A stretch of 64,000 nt of DNA from Torreya grandis (lineage: Eukaryota > Streptophyta > Pinopsida > Cupressales > Taxaceae), in assembly GCA_037957365.1 (NCBI GenBank), contig JARHVA010000006.1:6821001-6885000 (forward strand). The letters are read 5' to 3'. Position 1 is the first letter of the stretch; the number at the start of each line of letters is the position of its first letter. Shown here one piece after another: positions 10,545-22,000 of the stretch. A program made the position numbers and the translations under genes. Under the pieces are notes generated by a model. It was not told the origin of the DNA. It made no database searches and saw nothing but the letters and a program-made list of their open reading frames with translations.

Positions 10545-12389
10545 AGAGAGGGGCATTTGAGTCCTCAAGATAGACGAAAGGTATTTTTGAATCCTTTAAG
10601 GTAACAAGGTTGGAAATTTTATGGGCACCAAAAAAGGTTGTTAGAGGTTGAGGGTCTTCAGGTTAGACCTTTATGGATTGTAAATCCTCTATTAAGGCTT
10701 GGCGGTAATGGGGAGAGGTAGAGATCAACTCATATAATCTCATCTTCATCAAGGTCTGGTGAAGTTGCTTGAGGATATCTCTTCTAATGGATTTTGAAGG
10801 GTTGGGTGAGAAGCACCTAAAATGGATACCTTAGGTTTGGTTGAAGATGGATAAGGTTGGGAGATGGAAGAGGGATACATCCAAGGAATGGATAGCTTAG
10901 CCTTCCCCTTATCCTTCTACTGTGATCTCATGACTACATTGATAGTATGGATAGAAGGAGAGGTCAAAGTAGTATATTTTTTAGACTCATATTCACTCTG
11001 AGGTACGAGTGGAGGAGTAGGTATGGTTGTTAGTTGGATTAGGATGGGGCCCATAGGAGGTTCATCTGTTAATAGATCATCTTCATCATAAAGCTATTGG
11101 ATAATAATTTGGAGAGCTTTGTAGTTATCTGTATTATGGCAAGGTGTCTTATGATAAGAACACACATGGTGGACATTATACTAGATGGGTTTAAAATCAA
11201 GAGGATCAAAGGGTATTATGGGAAGGAAGGAATAAGAAGTCTATAATAACCTATGGATAATGATCAAGTAGGACTTGACTAAAGGTGGTATAGGTTTAGT
11301 GGTTTTTACTTTGATGGTTGAGGTAGAAGGTTGCTTGGAAATAGGTTTGGTGGTAGGTTTTTTGGGTAGGGTGGTGTGCTTGGTTGATGGCTTCTATTTA
11401 GGCAAGGAATTTGATGAGCTAGAGTTAGAGGATCACACAGTAGGTAACTTAGTTATTGCTATTATAGTGAAGAGAGGTGCATTAAAAAAAAATTGCAAAG
11501 GTGTAACCAAAAGAGGTGGTGGGGTTTTGGTAGAGATAATTGGATTCTTACTCAAAGTAGAAGGATGAGGACCCAAAATGGAGGGAAAGGTTGAGGGAGG
11601 TAAAGTTTGAGGCTTTGAGCCTTTGGGTGGCTTTACCTCTTTGGTTTCTTTGGGTTGATACTTGGTCGATGGGTTCAAAAAGGTTGGGTCTACTTTCAAA
11701 GATGGGTGAATAAGGCTCTACATAGGTAAGGTGCCAAGGTTCTTGATCAGTTTGGTTGGTTTGGTTTGAGAAAGTGATTTTGTCATTTAGGGTTTAGGTG
11801 CTTTAGATGGTTGAGAAAATATTGGATTGGTAAAAATTGATATTGGTTTAGTTAATAGGGTAGGATTTCAGATGGTTGAAGTGGTGAGTTGGTATACTAA
11901 AGGTATGATTGAAGTTTCTTGATTGGTGATATAAGGTAACCCTAATTATTTCTAGAAGGTGGCTCCATCCACATCAATGTTGGAGATAAATTCTAATTTC
12001 TGCACTAGTTTAGAGAATGGTTTATAGATTGGTTTAGCTCCCTTGTTAGTAGGTTAAAATGATAGACCCATAGGTTGGGGAAGTGGGGTGGTAACCTTGT
12101 CCTCGTATTCATTAAAAGGATATAAGGTTGATATAGGTGGCTCTTATATGGGAGGAATGGACATGGGGATTTCTTCCTCAAGAATATTCTCTAAAGAAGG
12201 GGTGGTTTACTTGGTAGTTAAAGGCAAAGATAAGGTAGTGATGGTTGGTTGTTCTGATATGTTAGTTGAAAGGGAGGATAGTGCCTCCACTACCTCAATA
12301 AGTGGAGGGGGAGAGGATGGTACTTCATTGGTTTAGGTTTTTAAAGGATGGGAAGGTAACTCTTCTATCTCAATAGGTGAAGGATGCAA
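10545..12389 (-). pseudogene. gag-to-protease linker of element A with a zinc-knuckle-like motif
   Basis: Most of this stretch is proline- and serine-rich low-complexity coding sequence in shifting frames, for example LPPSTFPSILGPHPSTLSK at about 11570. Near 11180-11100 a motif CSYHKTPCHNTDNYKALQII is followed by YDEDDLLTDEPPMGP. It resembles the C-x2-H-x4-H type knuckle found in Tat gag proteins. No enzymatic domain is seen. Confidence 0.5.
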
Positions 12390-14432
12390 AGAACTGGAGG
12401 ATTAGGTGCTAGGTGGTTTAGTAATGAGCACATCAAGGACCATGTTAACTATATGGCTATCATGAGAAAAATCAATGTTGTTTCTCTCATTATTGGTATG
12501 AGCATGGTTTGGGAAAGGTTTTCTAAATATATCAAGGGCTTGCTTTGATGGTGCATTAGGGTTGTCCAATGTAAGCTCCTCCTTGTCAATGAGGGATTGG
12601 ACAAGGCTCTTGAAGTCATTGTACCTATTGACATTATGTCCTATTAACTGATGGAAGGCATAAAGATCATTCTCATTATACCAACTAGGTGTAGGAAAAG
12701 AGGATTCAAATTACTAGGGTGGTTTTATAAGAGGAATTTGAATGATATTAGCTTTCAATAACTTCTCCAAGATCAAAGCATAATATTATCCAAGTGAGGT
12801 TAATTTCTTCTAGGTGTTCCAATTTTGGTTCCTCATGTTTTGCTTTGAGGAACTAGAGGAATTTGGTTGGCTTATGGAAGGTGGAGGATCATATTTAAGG
12901 ACAATCACATATTTGGTTCTCTTGCTCTTGGTATTGGTATTGGACTGGTTGTTTGACTTGAGGAAGAGGCCTCATTGGTTTTGTAGGTTGAGTTATTATT
13001 TTTGAGATTTATCCTTCATCAATGGCTCAATTTTCTAAATTATGTGACATGGTAAAATCTTCATCAAAGGTTTAGAATCTTTGGACATGTAGTGTAGAAG
13101 AGATATACTTGGCACATGCATGAGTAAAGAGCTCTATGAGTTCATGTTGAGGTAGGGAGAAGGAAAGTTGGTCAATTAGGATTTTTTAATGAGCTAAAAA
13201 ATTGGCAATGGATTCATCCTCAAAATTTTGGATAGAGTAGAGGTTGGTGATAGAAAATTTCTTAGAAATATTGCTTGAAAAGTGGTCCAATTTTTTTTGA
13301 GCCAATTGGGTGAAGGAGAAAAGGGAGTGCTTGGGTATGGAACTATACCAATCCAATGCTAAACTAACTAGAGACATGGGGAAGCTACATATAAAGAGGG
13401 CATAATCATAGGTGATGAGATAAAAAGCATGCCTAAATGCCCTCAGGTTCTGTTAGAGATCCTCTTTACTTTGAAATTTAAAAAACTTGGGAAGTTTCCA
13501 TTGGGGTGGATATGGCATAATAGGTATAGATGGATGGGCTCATTATAGATTTGGTCATATGACAAGATGTTGTGAGCACCCAAAATGGATGACTCTAAGG
13601 TGGTTATCTTATCCATAAGCATAATAATTAGGTCTACTTGGGGTTGTGCACTTGAAAATTTATAAGATGTATACTTTTATGATGGTTGGGAGACATACTG
13701 ATAGTGGGTAGAAGGTTGGGAGGCTACCACATATTGGTAAATTGATCCCAATGGTTGGATAGAAGATACATGAGGTTAGGTGGTGGTAGGTGGTTGGGTA
13801 GTGGGTAGGGGTACATGCCCTTGTAGGTTAGGGATATATCCAAAGTTTGGTATAAGGTGTGCTTGTTGGATAGGAATGGTAATTGGGTTGGTGACTGATG
13901 GAAGCATGATAACCCTTGTACTAATCGATGGCATGGTAGATGGTATGGACACCATAAGGATTTGAGGTAGAGTAGTGGTTAATGGATTGGGGGTAGCTAA
14001 AGGAAGGTTGGTAGTGCTATAGGTAGGCACTCTTATTATGGAGTAGTGGCTATTAGGAGTGGAAGGTATAAGGGCAATAGTATTTTAGGTTGGTTGGTTT
14101 TATATGGTAGTCTCAAAGGGGTTATTGGTTGATGAGGAAGATTGGGTAGTCAATAGTTGGGTGATAATTATGGCATGTTATAAGGCAGATCTACAGGTGA
14201 GGCCAAAGCCAAGATACAGTAAGACATGGTTGTAAGATAATGTTGTAAGTCTAACAGATTGTTATCTAGGAAAGTGACAAAATCTACATCTCCTTGAGGA
14301 ACCTCTTAAGGGAAGTAGGACTTCTTGAGGGTTGAGGAGAGTCTACTAGTTTAGAGATATAGTCCATGGATAAAGAGGTGGAAGAGGTAGGTTGGCTTGG
14401 TGATGGGTTTTGATCTATGAGGTCTCTTCATT
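12390..14432 (-). pseudogene. gag of element A
   Basis: A start at 14432 gives MKRPHRSKPITKPTYLFHLF. A Pro/Thr-rich N-terminal part (14030-13776) follows. The capsid-like gag domain lies at 13510-13020: FPMSLVSLALDWYSSIP, FSFTQLAQKKLDHFSSNISK, and QNFEDESIANFLAH, with the usual gag spacing. A zinc-knuckle-like motif YAFHQLIGHNVNRYNDFKSL is near 12650, then NDFKSLVQSLIDKEELTLDN. Frames shift repeatedly, so no product can be made. Confidence 0.75.
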
Positions 14433-15141
14433 GCTGGTAAGTGAGAACCATATAAGATAGGGGAGATAGAAACCACAAATAGCCTCACTACTCAAACAAA
14501 AAGAAGATAAGAAATGATCAAAGAAATCAAATCACATTATAAAAGATATGTCAATCCCTAGATTTTTAATTAATGTCTCTTTTGGATTATGCCTTAAGAA
14601 ATTGTATGACTAAAATTGGTTCATAGAGAGGATACTAGAGAAGAAGTCTAAGGTGAGTTTTGGGTTGTGTTTAGGTGATAAAAAAGAATATGTATTGGAA
14701 TAAATATGTGTCTTGGTATTGGGGCCTACCCCCTTACTTCACACATTGCAATGATAAGGATTTCAGGAGTTTAACGAATATATATTGATATCTAGAGATT
14801 ATACTCAACTAGACAATTGAGTTAGTTCTCCCCTTGGTAATGACCTCCAAGTAGGATCATTAGAAAAGGGTAAGGTTACCACTAGGTGATGAAATCCTAG
14901 TCGGGCCTTATCTCAGGTTTGTTTGATGTTTAATTGATGAAAGTGGTTCAGTTTAGTGTGTGCTACAAAAGTGATGCTACGATAAGATTATCGTGCCTTA
15001 ATTCAAAGTGAGCTAAAACTAAAAGCAAGCAATGGATGCACTTAATTTTAAACCCAAAAGAGATTTTTGTTTTGTTAATAAGCATAGATAGAGGGAAAAT
15101 CAAACAGATGCAAAGAAAGGAAACCCAAAGTAAAGACTCAA
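14433..15141 (-). other. 5' leader of element A
   Basis: About 700 bp lie between the primer-binding site and the gag start. No open frame of interest is present. Long leaders are usual in Tat-type elements. Confidence 0.5.
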
Positions 15142-15160
15142 GGTCCCATTGGGCATACCA
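15142..15160 (-). other. primer-binding site of element A
   Basis: Minus strand reads TGGTATGCCCAATGGGACC beside the inner LTR edge. Elements B and E have closely similar sites at 31981 and 50999. I cannot assign the primer tRNA from memory. Confidence 0.6.
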
Positions 15161-15543
15161 AAATGTTTCAATGAATTTTTGCTTATCATTTTAAAAAGAG
15201 AAAAGAAGAAACTAAATATGGGTATGGTTGAAAAACCTAATTGATAGTGTGTGCATTGAATTAGAAGATTGTGGAGAGTCCTCTTTGGCTTGGGAGGATG
15301 AACTATGGATAAGAAATCACTAAAATAATTTTTTTTGTTAGACAGATAGTTGAGTGGATTGCCTAGCGATAACAAGATCTCGAAAGCAAGATATTCCTTA
15401 AGGGCTATCAATCTACACATTTTAAATAATAAAGTTTATAAAATAGAATTTAATGTACTTTTATCAATAATGAAAATCTACTAAAATTGAACACAAGAAT
15501 GTTTTCTTGAGAAATATACTAGAAATTATTAAAATAGCGATAA

Positions 15544-15868
15544 TGTTACAAATATATTGTGTAACATTATTAATTCAATGTTAATAGATTGTTTGTAATA
15601 TTGTTGGGAGTTAAAAAAATATTATGAATATAGATTATCTGTGAGTAATAATAGGGTATAAGGTGTTACTATGGAGAGATCTATGGTGATACGGGTCACC
15701 TTGTTTATAGGAAAGCCTTTTCCTATATATATGTATTGCCCATATAGATTTGTATGAAAAAAATATTAGAGTGAGAAATATTATTTGTGTTAGAAATATT
15801 TTGCAGACTTTATTTGTTCATTTATGTGCATGTGTTAATTCTGAGTTTTGTTTTTTGAGATCTCAACA
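15544..15868 (+). repeat. left LTR of element G
   Basis: 325 bp, beginning TGTTACAAATATATTGTGTA and ending TCTCAACA. It matches 17766-18087 with scattered substitutions, including the shared block CCTTTTCCTATATATATGTA, which may be the TATA region. Confidence 0.85.
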
Positions 15869-15869
15869 G

Positions 15870-15882
15870 TGGTATCAGGGCC
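15870..15882 (+). other. primer-binding site of element G
   Basis: TGGTATCAGGGCC, one base from the LTR end and one mismatch from the initiator tRNA-Met site TGGTATCAGAGCC. Confidence 0.8.
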
Positions 15883-17494
15883 ATCTTGGTTTTGTGCCTG
15901 TAATGAAGTTTTGAAGTTTTCTAGGGGCAATCATTCTAATTTATAATGCCCATGTATATGTCAATTTTATAAAGAGATAATTATCTTAGTATTATTTTAT
16001 AGACTTCTTGGTCACCATCTGCATGTTACATTAATTAGATCTTAAGTTTCATATGATTTATACCAGTATAGTACATGCTAAGCTACTTCAATGACCTCAA
16101 TCAATTTTATCTTGACATTTTCAAATCCTTCTTATTGGGCAATTACCAGCATCAGATCATTCATTGATTATTATGTATGGCTTCAATGTTCTTTTTTGAT
16201 AAAGGACATTTTACATAATGATCAGATCTGAGTAACGACTTTCTTTAACTATCAAATTTGTGCAATTACTCATCGGATCCCATTTGTAATTGGCATTGAT
16301 TACATAGACTAGCATGGATAGTAGGATCAAAATTAGTGCAATTGGGTAGTTTGATTTAAACCTAGCATTTGATCTGATCTATTTTTCTAGTTTGAAATTT
16401 CATTGAAACTATTGAGCTCAAGAAACACACCATATGCCAGATCAAAAGATATACATGTTTTGTAAACATACTTGAATCATCGATCTACCTTGGACACTCG
16501 CTTAGATTCTTTGTTATATATATTTTCTATTTCATGCATCTACAAGCACGTCTAATTGGATTGTTTCTACAATTATTTCTCTCTACTTGTATTGCTGGTT
16601 TGTCTTTATTTCACAATATTCATTTACATCGTGAATCTACCAATCATGTTGGTGTTCACCGATGATATGATCCATAAAGTAAACTCTACTACATGTAAGA
16701 TGAGTTTCTTCTCCATATGGCATTCCTTCAACTAAAACACTTGTTAGTCTCAAAAATTATGATTCAGTTAGATTTTAGGTATTAGTTTAGTCCATATGTC
16801 TCAATTTTATTTTAATATTAAGTTTAAGTCATTTCTCTATTTGACATTTTATTGTCCTTCACATCATATAATCATAAAGTAGTCTTTAGTTTTAAGTTGA
16901 TAGATGTTGCTAAAATCTTTATAATATCTTTTAGGATTTATGGTTATTAGTGTTATTTCATGTCCTAAACTAGATGTCACTTTATACAAAGAGTTAGTTT
17001 GTAGTTTTTTTTTAAATTATTATTTAGTTTTTTACAAGTCGATATCAATGTTTTAGTTAAAATCAATATTTTTAATTTTTAGGTTTATGGGTCAAAAGTC
17101 ATTATAAAAAGAGTCAATTTAAAAATATGTCATCATTTGTTAAAAAATTTGCCTTACAGATGTATTTTCACTTGTATGTGACATCCACATTATGGGGAGG
17201 AACCCCCTCAAAAAACCATGTACCTAAGCTTCATAGATACATCACCTAAATGAGTAGCAATATAATAGGGGATGGAGGATACACGAAGGATGGAGGCTAT
17301 TCAAGCCTCTCACAAGTCATCAAGCGATGGGGCCCTAAATGTTTTGATGGCATATATAGTATGGTGTGTTTTTTATATTTTTTGTTGTGTGTGATTAAAT
17401 AATAACAAATGTAGTATTCATGTTCAAGTAATCCCTTTTGATATTTATTTTTGTAATATTTTTTGTAAAATGAGTGGGTAAACATGTACACTGC

Positions 17495-17640
17495 TATAAA
17501 GTGGTTGGTGGTTCTACTAGAAAACCACATACTGAAGAGTTGGTGGTTCTCCTTAAAAACCACATACTGAGTGGTTAATGGTTCCACTATAAAAATATTT
17601 TTTAGAATTGGTGGTTCTCCTTGAAAACCATTTAGATCAT
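17495..17640. repeat. hairpin-forming repeats inside element G
   Basis: Four diverged copies of a ~40 bp unit, each with GTGGTTCT followed a few bases later by AGAAAACCAC or AAAACCAC, so each can fold as a short stem-loop. Example: GGTGGTTCTACTAGAAAACC at about 17509. The minus-strand open frame over this region is a by-product. Confidence 0.65.
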
Positions 17641-17752
17641 GAGCAGGTATTAGATAGAAATCATCCATGTAAAACTTAGGGAGTGTATGTTGAGAAATAT
17701 TTCTCATATTAGGGGAGTGTATATAATATGCTGGGAATTAATAATGTTAACA

Positions 17753-17765
17753 ATAGGAGAGTGAA
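17753..17765 (+). other. polypurine tract of element G
   Basis: ATAGGAGAGTGAA lies immediately before the right LTR, the expected site for plus-strand priming. Confidence 0.55.
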
Positions 17766-18087
17766 TGTTACAAATATATTGTGTAACATTATTAATTTAA
17801 CTTTATTAATATAACATTAATAGATTGGGTTATTGTAATATTCTTGGGAGTTACAACAATATTATGAATATAGATTATTTGTGAATAATAATAGGGTAGA
17901 AGGAGTTATTGTGGAGTGATCTATGGTGATATGAGTCACCCTGTTTATAGGAAATCCTTTTCCTATATATATGTATTACCCATATGGATTTGTATGAAAA
18001 AATAATTAGAGTGAGAAATATTATTTGTGTTAAAAATCATTTGCAAACTTTCTTTGTTCATTTTAGTGCATGTGTTAATTCTGAGTT
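17766..18087 (+). repeat. right LTR of element G (3' end truncated)
   Basis: Starts TGTTACAAATATATTGTGTA and matches the left LTR to CTGAGTT, then switches to host sequence. About 20 bp of the LTR end are missing. Confidence 0.82.
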
Positions 18088-18732
18088 AAGCTAATTAATA
18101 CTAATGTTAGATGGTTGGGGTATGTTTCAAAATTTAGGCAGGGGTATGTGAACAAGCATATACATAGAGAATTAGGTTTGGTTTAGGGTAGATAGGTGAA
18201 AATAACTTTTTGAAATTTACTACCACAGTGATCATTGGTAGTTGGGATGATCATTGACGATTGGACATACCGTCAACAATTGAGACAACCATCAATAGTT
18301 ACTATGTACAGATCTAGGTTGATAATAAGATGATTAATGATATCTCAAAGTGAGATTCTAGGGGTTGGATAGGTGTTGAGCTATGAGAAAAAAGTAAATA
18401 AAGTAGTGGAATACTAGAAACTAAGTACTTATCTTACAAAAAGTGGATTGGGTGGATGTTTAGGGTGGTTGACTAATTGGTAGAGTTTGGTATGATTCTG
18501 ATAGAGTAATGGTACTTGGCACTTTGGCAGAGCTACGGTGGTAAGTTGGCTCTCTGACCTAGTAGTTGGTTCATTGGATTGTTGATGATGATTAACTTGT
18601 AAAAAAGAGAATTATTGATGCACAAGATCTTGATAATAATTACAAATGATCTCACCTCCTTACTCCTCTCTTCTTATAGGAAAGGCAAGAGAGTTGCAAC
18701 AAGGCATGAACTAGGTCTCCTAATTTCAACTC

Positions 18733-18741
18733 ATTTATATA
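18733..18741 (-). promoter_or_regulatory. TATA box of element A LTR
   Basis: Minus strand reads TATATAAATGAG about 310 bp downstream of the LTR start at 19050. This spacing fits a U3 promoter. Confidence 0.45.
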
Positions 18742-19050
18742 ATGGCTCACATGTGGATGAGGACAAGTTATTTTTAGAAAATAAAGGTGGATAAGTTTGC
18801 ATGGGTGGTTAAGGAGGTGCACCCTAACCATTGGTGGTCAAGGTGACTGTCAGTGGCCAACTTGATCATCATTGGTTGAGGGTGAAGGCTCAAATTGGGT
18901 AAAAGCTAGGGTTAACCTAGGTTTGTCAAAATAACTATGATTAGGTTTGGTTAGGTGTTGGAGGGTCAGATTGGTCCCTAGAGGGTCCCAAGGTGGTCAA
19001 GGGATACTATGAAATTCAAAATTATGGTGTGCAAATTTATGGTGTCTACA

Positions 19051-22000
19051 CTTTATCACTAAGAAAAGAGTCTCAAGGGTGAAAAGCTTGAAATATTTTG
19101 CAATTAATTTAATTAATTAAATAATATTACTTCCCCTTACTAACAAATTCTTCATGGTTATGTTATAGTTATTATTGAACACTCATAATAGTGTAACCAA
19201 TGTAATATTAATTAAATTTAATGAAATACCCTAACACAATAAGTTATACCCCACAGGAAGGCCATGACCTTAAGAGGATTTATCTCACATTCACTAGTTA
19301 ACAAGTGATAGTGATGCTCATGAATGCCAGCACATGACATAAGCTTTGCCAATAGGAAAAGAGTCTCAAGGGTGAAAAACCTAAAATATTATGCAATTAA
19401 TTTAATTAACTAAATAATATTACTCTCCCTTACTAACAAATGGTTCATGGTTGTGTTATGGTTATTATCGAACACTCATAATGGTGTAGTCAATGTGATA
19501 TTAATTAAAATTAATGAGATACCATAACATGGTAAGTTCCATCTCACAAGAAGGCCATGACCTTGAGAGAATTTATCCCACATTCACTAGTTAACTAGTG
19601 ATAGTGATGTTCATAATTGCCACATGTCATAAGCTTTGCCAAATGGAAAGAGTATCGAGGGTGAAAATCCCAAAATATTATATTATTAATTTAAATAACT
19701 AAATAATATCACATTGCCTTATTAATAAATGATTCATGGTTATGTTATGATTATTATCAAACACTCATAATGGTGCAAGACATGACCTTTAGAGGATTTA
19801 TCCCACATTTAATAGTTAACTAGTGATAGTAATGTTCATAAATTCCACTACATGATATAAGATTTGCCAATAGAGAAAGAGTCTCAAGGGTGAAAAGATT
19901 GAAATATCATGTGATTAATTTAATTAAATAAATAATACTACTCCCCCTTACTAACAAATGCTTCATGGTTATATTACAGTTATTATCGCATACTCATAAC
20001 AATGCAACTAATGTGATATTAATTAAATTTAATAAAATACCTTAACATGGTAAGTTGCACCGCACACAAAGGCCATGACCTTGAGAGGATTTATCCCACA
20101 TTCACTAGTTAACTAGTGATAGTGATGTTCATAAATTCTACCACATGACATAAGATTTGACAAAGGAAAAGAGTATCAAGGGTGAAAAGCCCATAATATT
20201 ATGTGATTAATTTAATTAATTAAATAATATTACTCCCCCTTTCTAACAAATGCTTCATGGTTGTGTTACTGTTATTATTGAACACTCATAATGATGTAGT
20301 CAGTGTGATATTAATTAAATTTAATGAAATACCCCAACATGGCAAGTTCCTCCCCACATGAAGGCCATGACTTTGAGAGAATTATCCCACATTCACTAGT
20401 TAACTAGTAATAGTGATCTTCATAAATGCCACCACATGACATAAGCTTTGCCAATAGAGAATGAGTCTCAAAGGTGAAACTCCTAAAATATTGTGCGTTA
20501 ATTTAATTAATTAACTAATATTCTTACCCTTACTAACAAATGCCTCATGGTTGTGTTACACTTATTATTGAACACTCATAATGGTACAACCAGTGTAATA
20601 TTAATTAAATTTAATGAAATACCCTACGATGATAAGTTCCACCACACATGAAGGCCATGACCTTGAGAGGATTTATCCCACATTCACTAGTTAACTAGTG
20701 ATAGTGATGTTCATAAATGCCACCACATGACGTAAGCTTTGCCAATAGTGAAAGAGTATTGAGGGTGAGAACCATAAAATATTATGTGATTAATTTAATT
20801 AATTAAATAATATTCTTCCCCTTACTAACAAATGCTTCATGGTTGTGTTACGGTTATTATCAAACACTCATAATGGTACAGCTAGTGTGATATTAATTAA
20901 AATTAATTAAATACCCTAACATGATATGTTTCACCCCAAATAAAGGCCACAACCTTGAGAGGATTTATCCCACATTCACTAGTTAACTAGTGATAGTAAT
21001 GTTCATAAATACCACCACATGACATAAGATTTTACAATAGGGAAAGAGTCTTGAGGGTGAAAATTCCAAAATATTATATGATTAATTTAATTAATTAAAT
21101 AATATTTCTCCCCTTACTAACAAATACTTCATGGTTGTATTACGATTATTATTCAACACTCATAACAATACAACCAGTGTGATATTAATTAAATTTAATG
21201 AAATACCCTAACATGATAAGTTCCACCACAAACGAAGTCCATGACCTTGAGAGGATTTATCCCACATTCACTAGTTAACTAGTGATAGTGTTGTAAATAA
21301 ATGCTACCACATGACATAAGCTTTGTTAATAGGGAAAGTGTCTCGAGAGTGAAAAAACTAAAATATTATGTGATTAATTTAATTAATTAAATAATATTAC
21401 TCCCCCTTACTAACAAATGATTCATGGTTGTGTTACTGTTATTATCAAACACTCATAATGGTGTAGGCAATGTGATATTAATTAAATTGAATGAAATACC
21501 CTAACACAGTAAGTTCCATCCCACATGAAAGCCATGACCTTGGGAGGATTTATCCCACATTCACTAGTTAATTAGTGATATTGATGCTCATAAATGCCAC
21601 CACAAAACATAAGATTTTCCAATAGGGAAAGAGTCTTAAAGATGAAAAGTCTAAAATATTATGCAATTAATTTAATTAATTAAATAATATTACTCCCCCT
21701 TACTAATAAATGCTTCATGATTGTGTTATTGTTATTATTGAGCACTCATAACGGTGCATCCAATGTAATATTAATTAAATTTAATGAAATATCCTAACAC
21801 GGTAAGTTATACCCCACACTAAGGCCAAGACCTTGAGAGGATTTATCCCACATTCATTATCTAACTAGTGATCATGATGTTCATAAACTCCACCACCTGA
21901 AATAATATTTTCCAATAGGAAAAGAGTTTGGAGGATGAAAATCCTAAAATATTCTGCAATTAATATAATTAATTAAATTATATTACTCCCCCTTACTAGC

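Larger units (their letters stand above)
15544..18087 (+). mobile_element. non-autonomous copia-like LTR element G
   Basis: Two direct repeats of about 325 bp bound a 1.9 kb interior that starts with a tRNA-Met primer-binding site and ends with a purine-rich tract, but contains no gag or pol motif in any frame. This is the layout of a non-autonomous LARD/TRIM-type element that must be moved by proteins of another element. The right LTR lacks its last ~20 bp, so the target duplication cannot be checked; the left flank reads GATAA. It is inserted in the LTR of A. Confidence 0.75.
6001..19050 (-). mobile_element. Tat-like Ty3/gypsy retrotransposon A (3' LTR not found)
   Basis: Minus-strand order is LTR, primer-binding site, gag, long linker, protease, spacer, reverse transcriptase, RNase H, a second archaeal-type RNase H, integrase. 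The second RNase H between RNase H and integrase is the hallmark of the Tat lineage. The outer 5' LTR edge at 19050 starts TGTAGACACC on the minus strand and abuts satellite DNA directly. The 3' LTR is absent, so the left end is truncated or rearranged. Element G is inserted in the 5' LTR. Confidence 0.85.
15164..19050 (-). repeat. 5' LTR of element A, split by element G
   Basis: On the minus strand the LTR starts TGTAGACACC at 19050 and ends in CA at 15164, three bases from the primer-binding site. After removing element G (15544-18087) it is about 1.34 kb. The outer edge directly abuts satellite sequence at 19051. The region 18088-19050 is therefore U3 and promoter, not gene. Confidence 0.7.

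Noticed and set aside
11275..11568. 97-codon plus-strand frame, Gly/Val-rich
   Set aside because: Antisense shadow of the Pro/Thr-rich gag linker of element A.
17297..17707. 136-codon minus-strand open frame in element G
   Set aside because: It covers the hairpin repeats, has no domain, and runs against the element's direction; explained by AT-rich repeat sequence.
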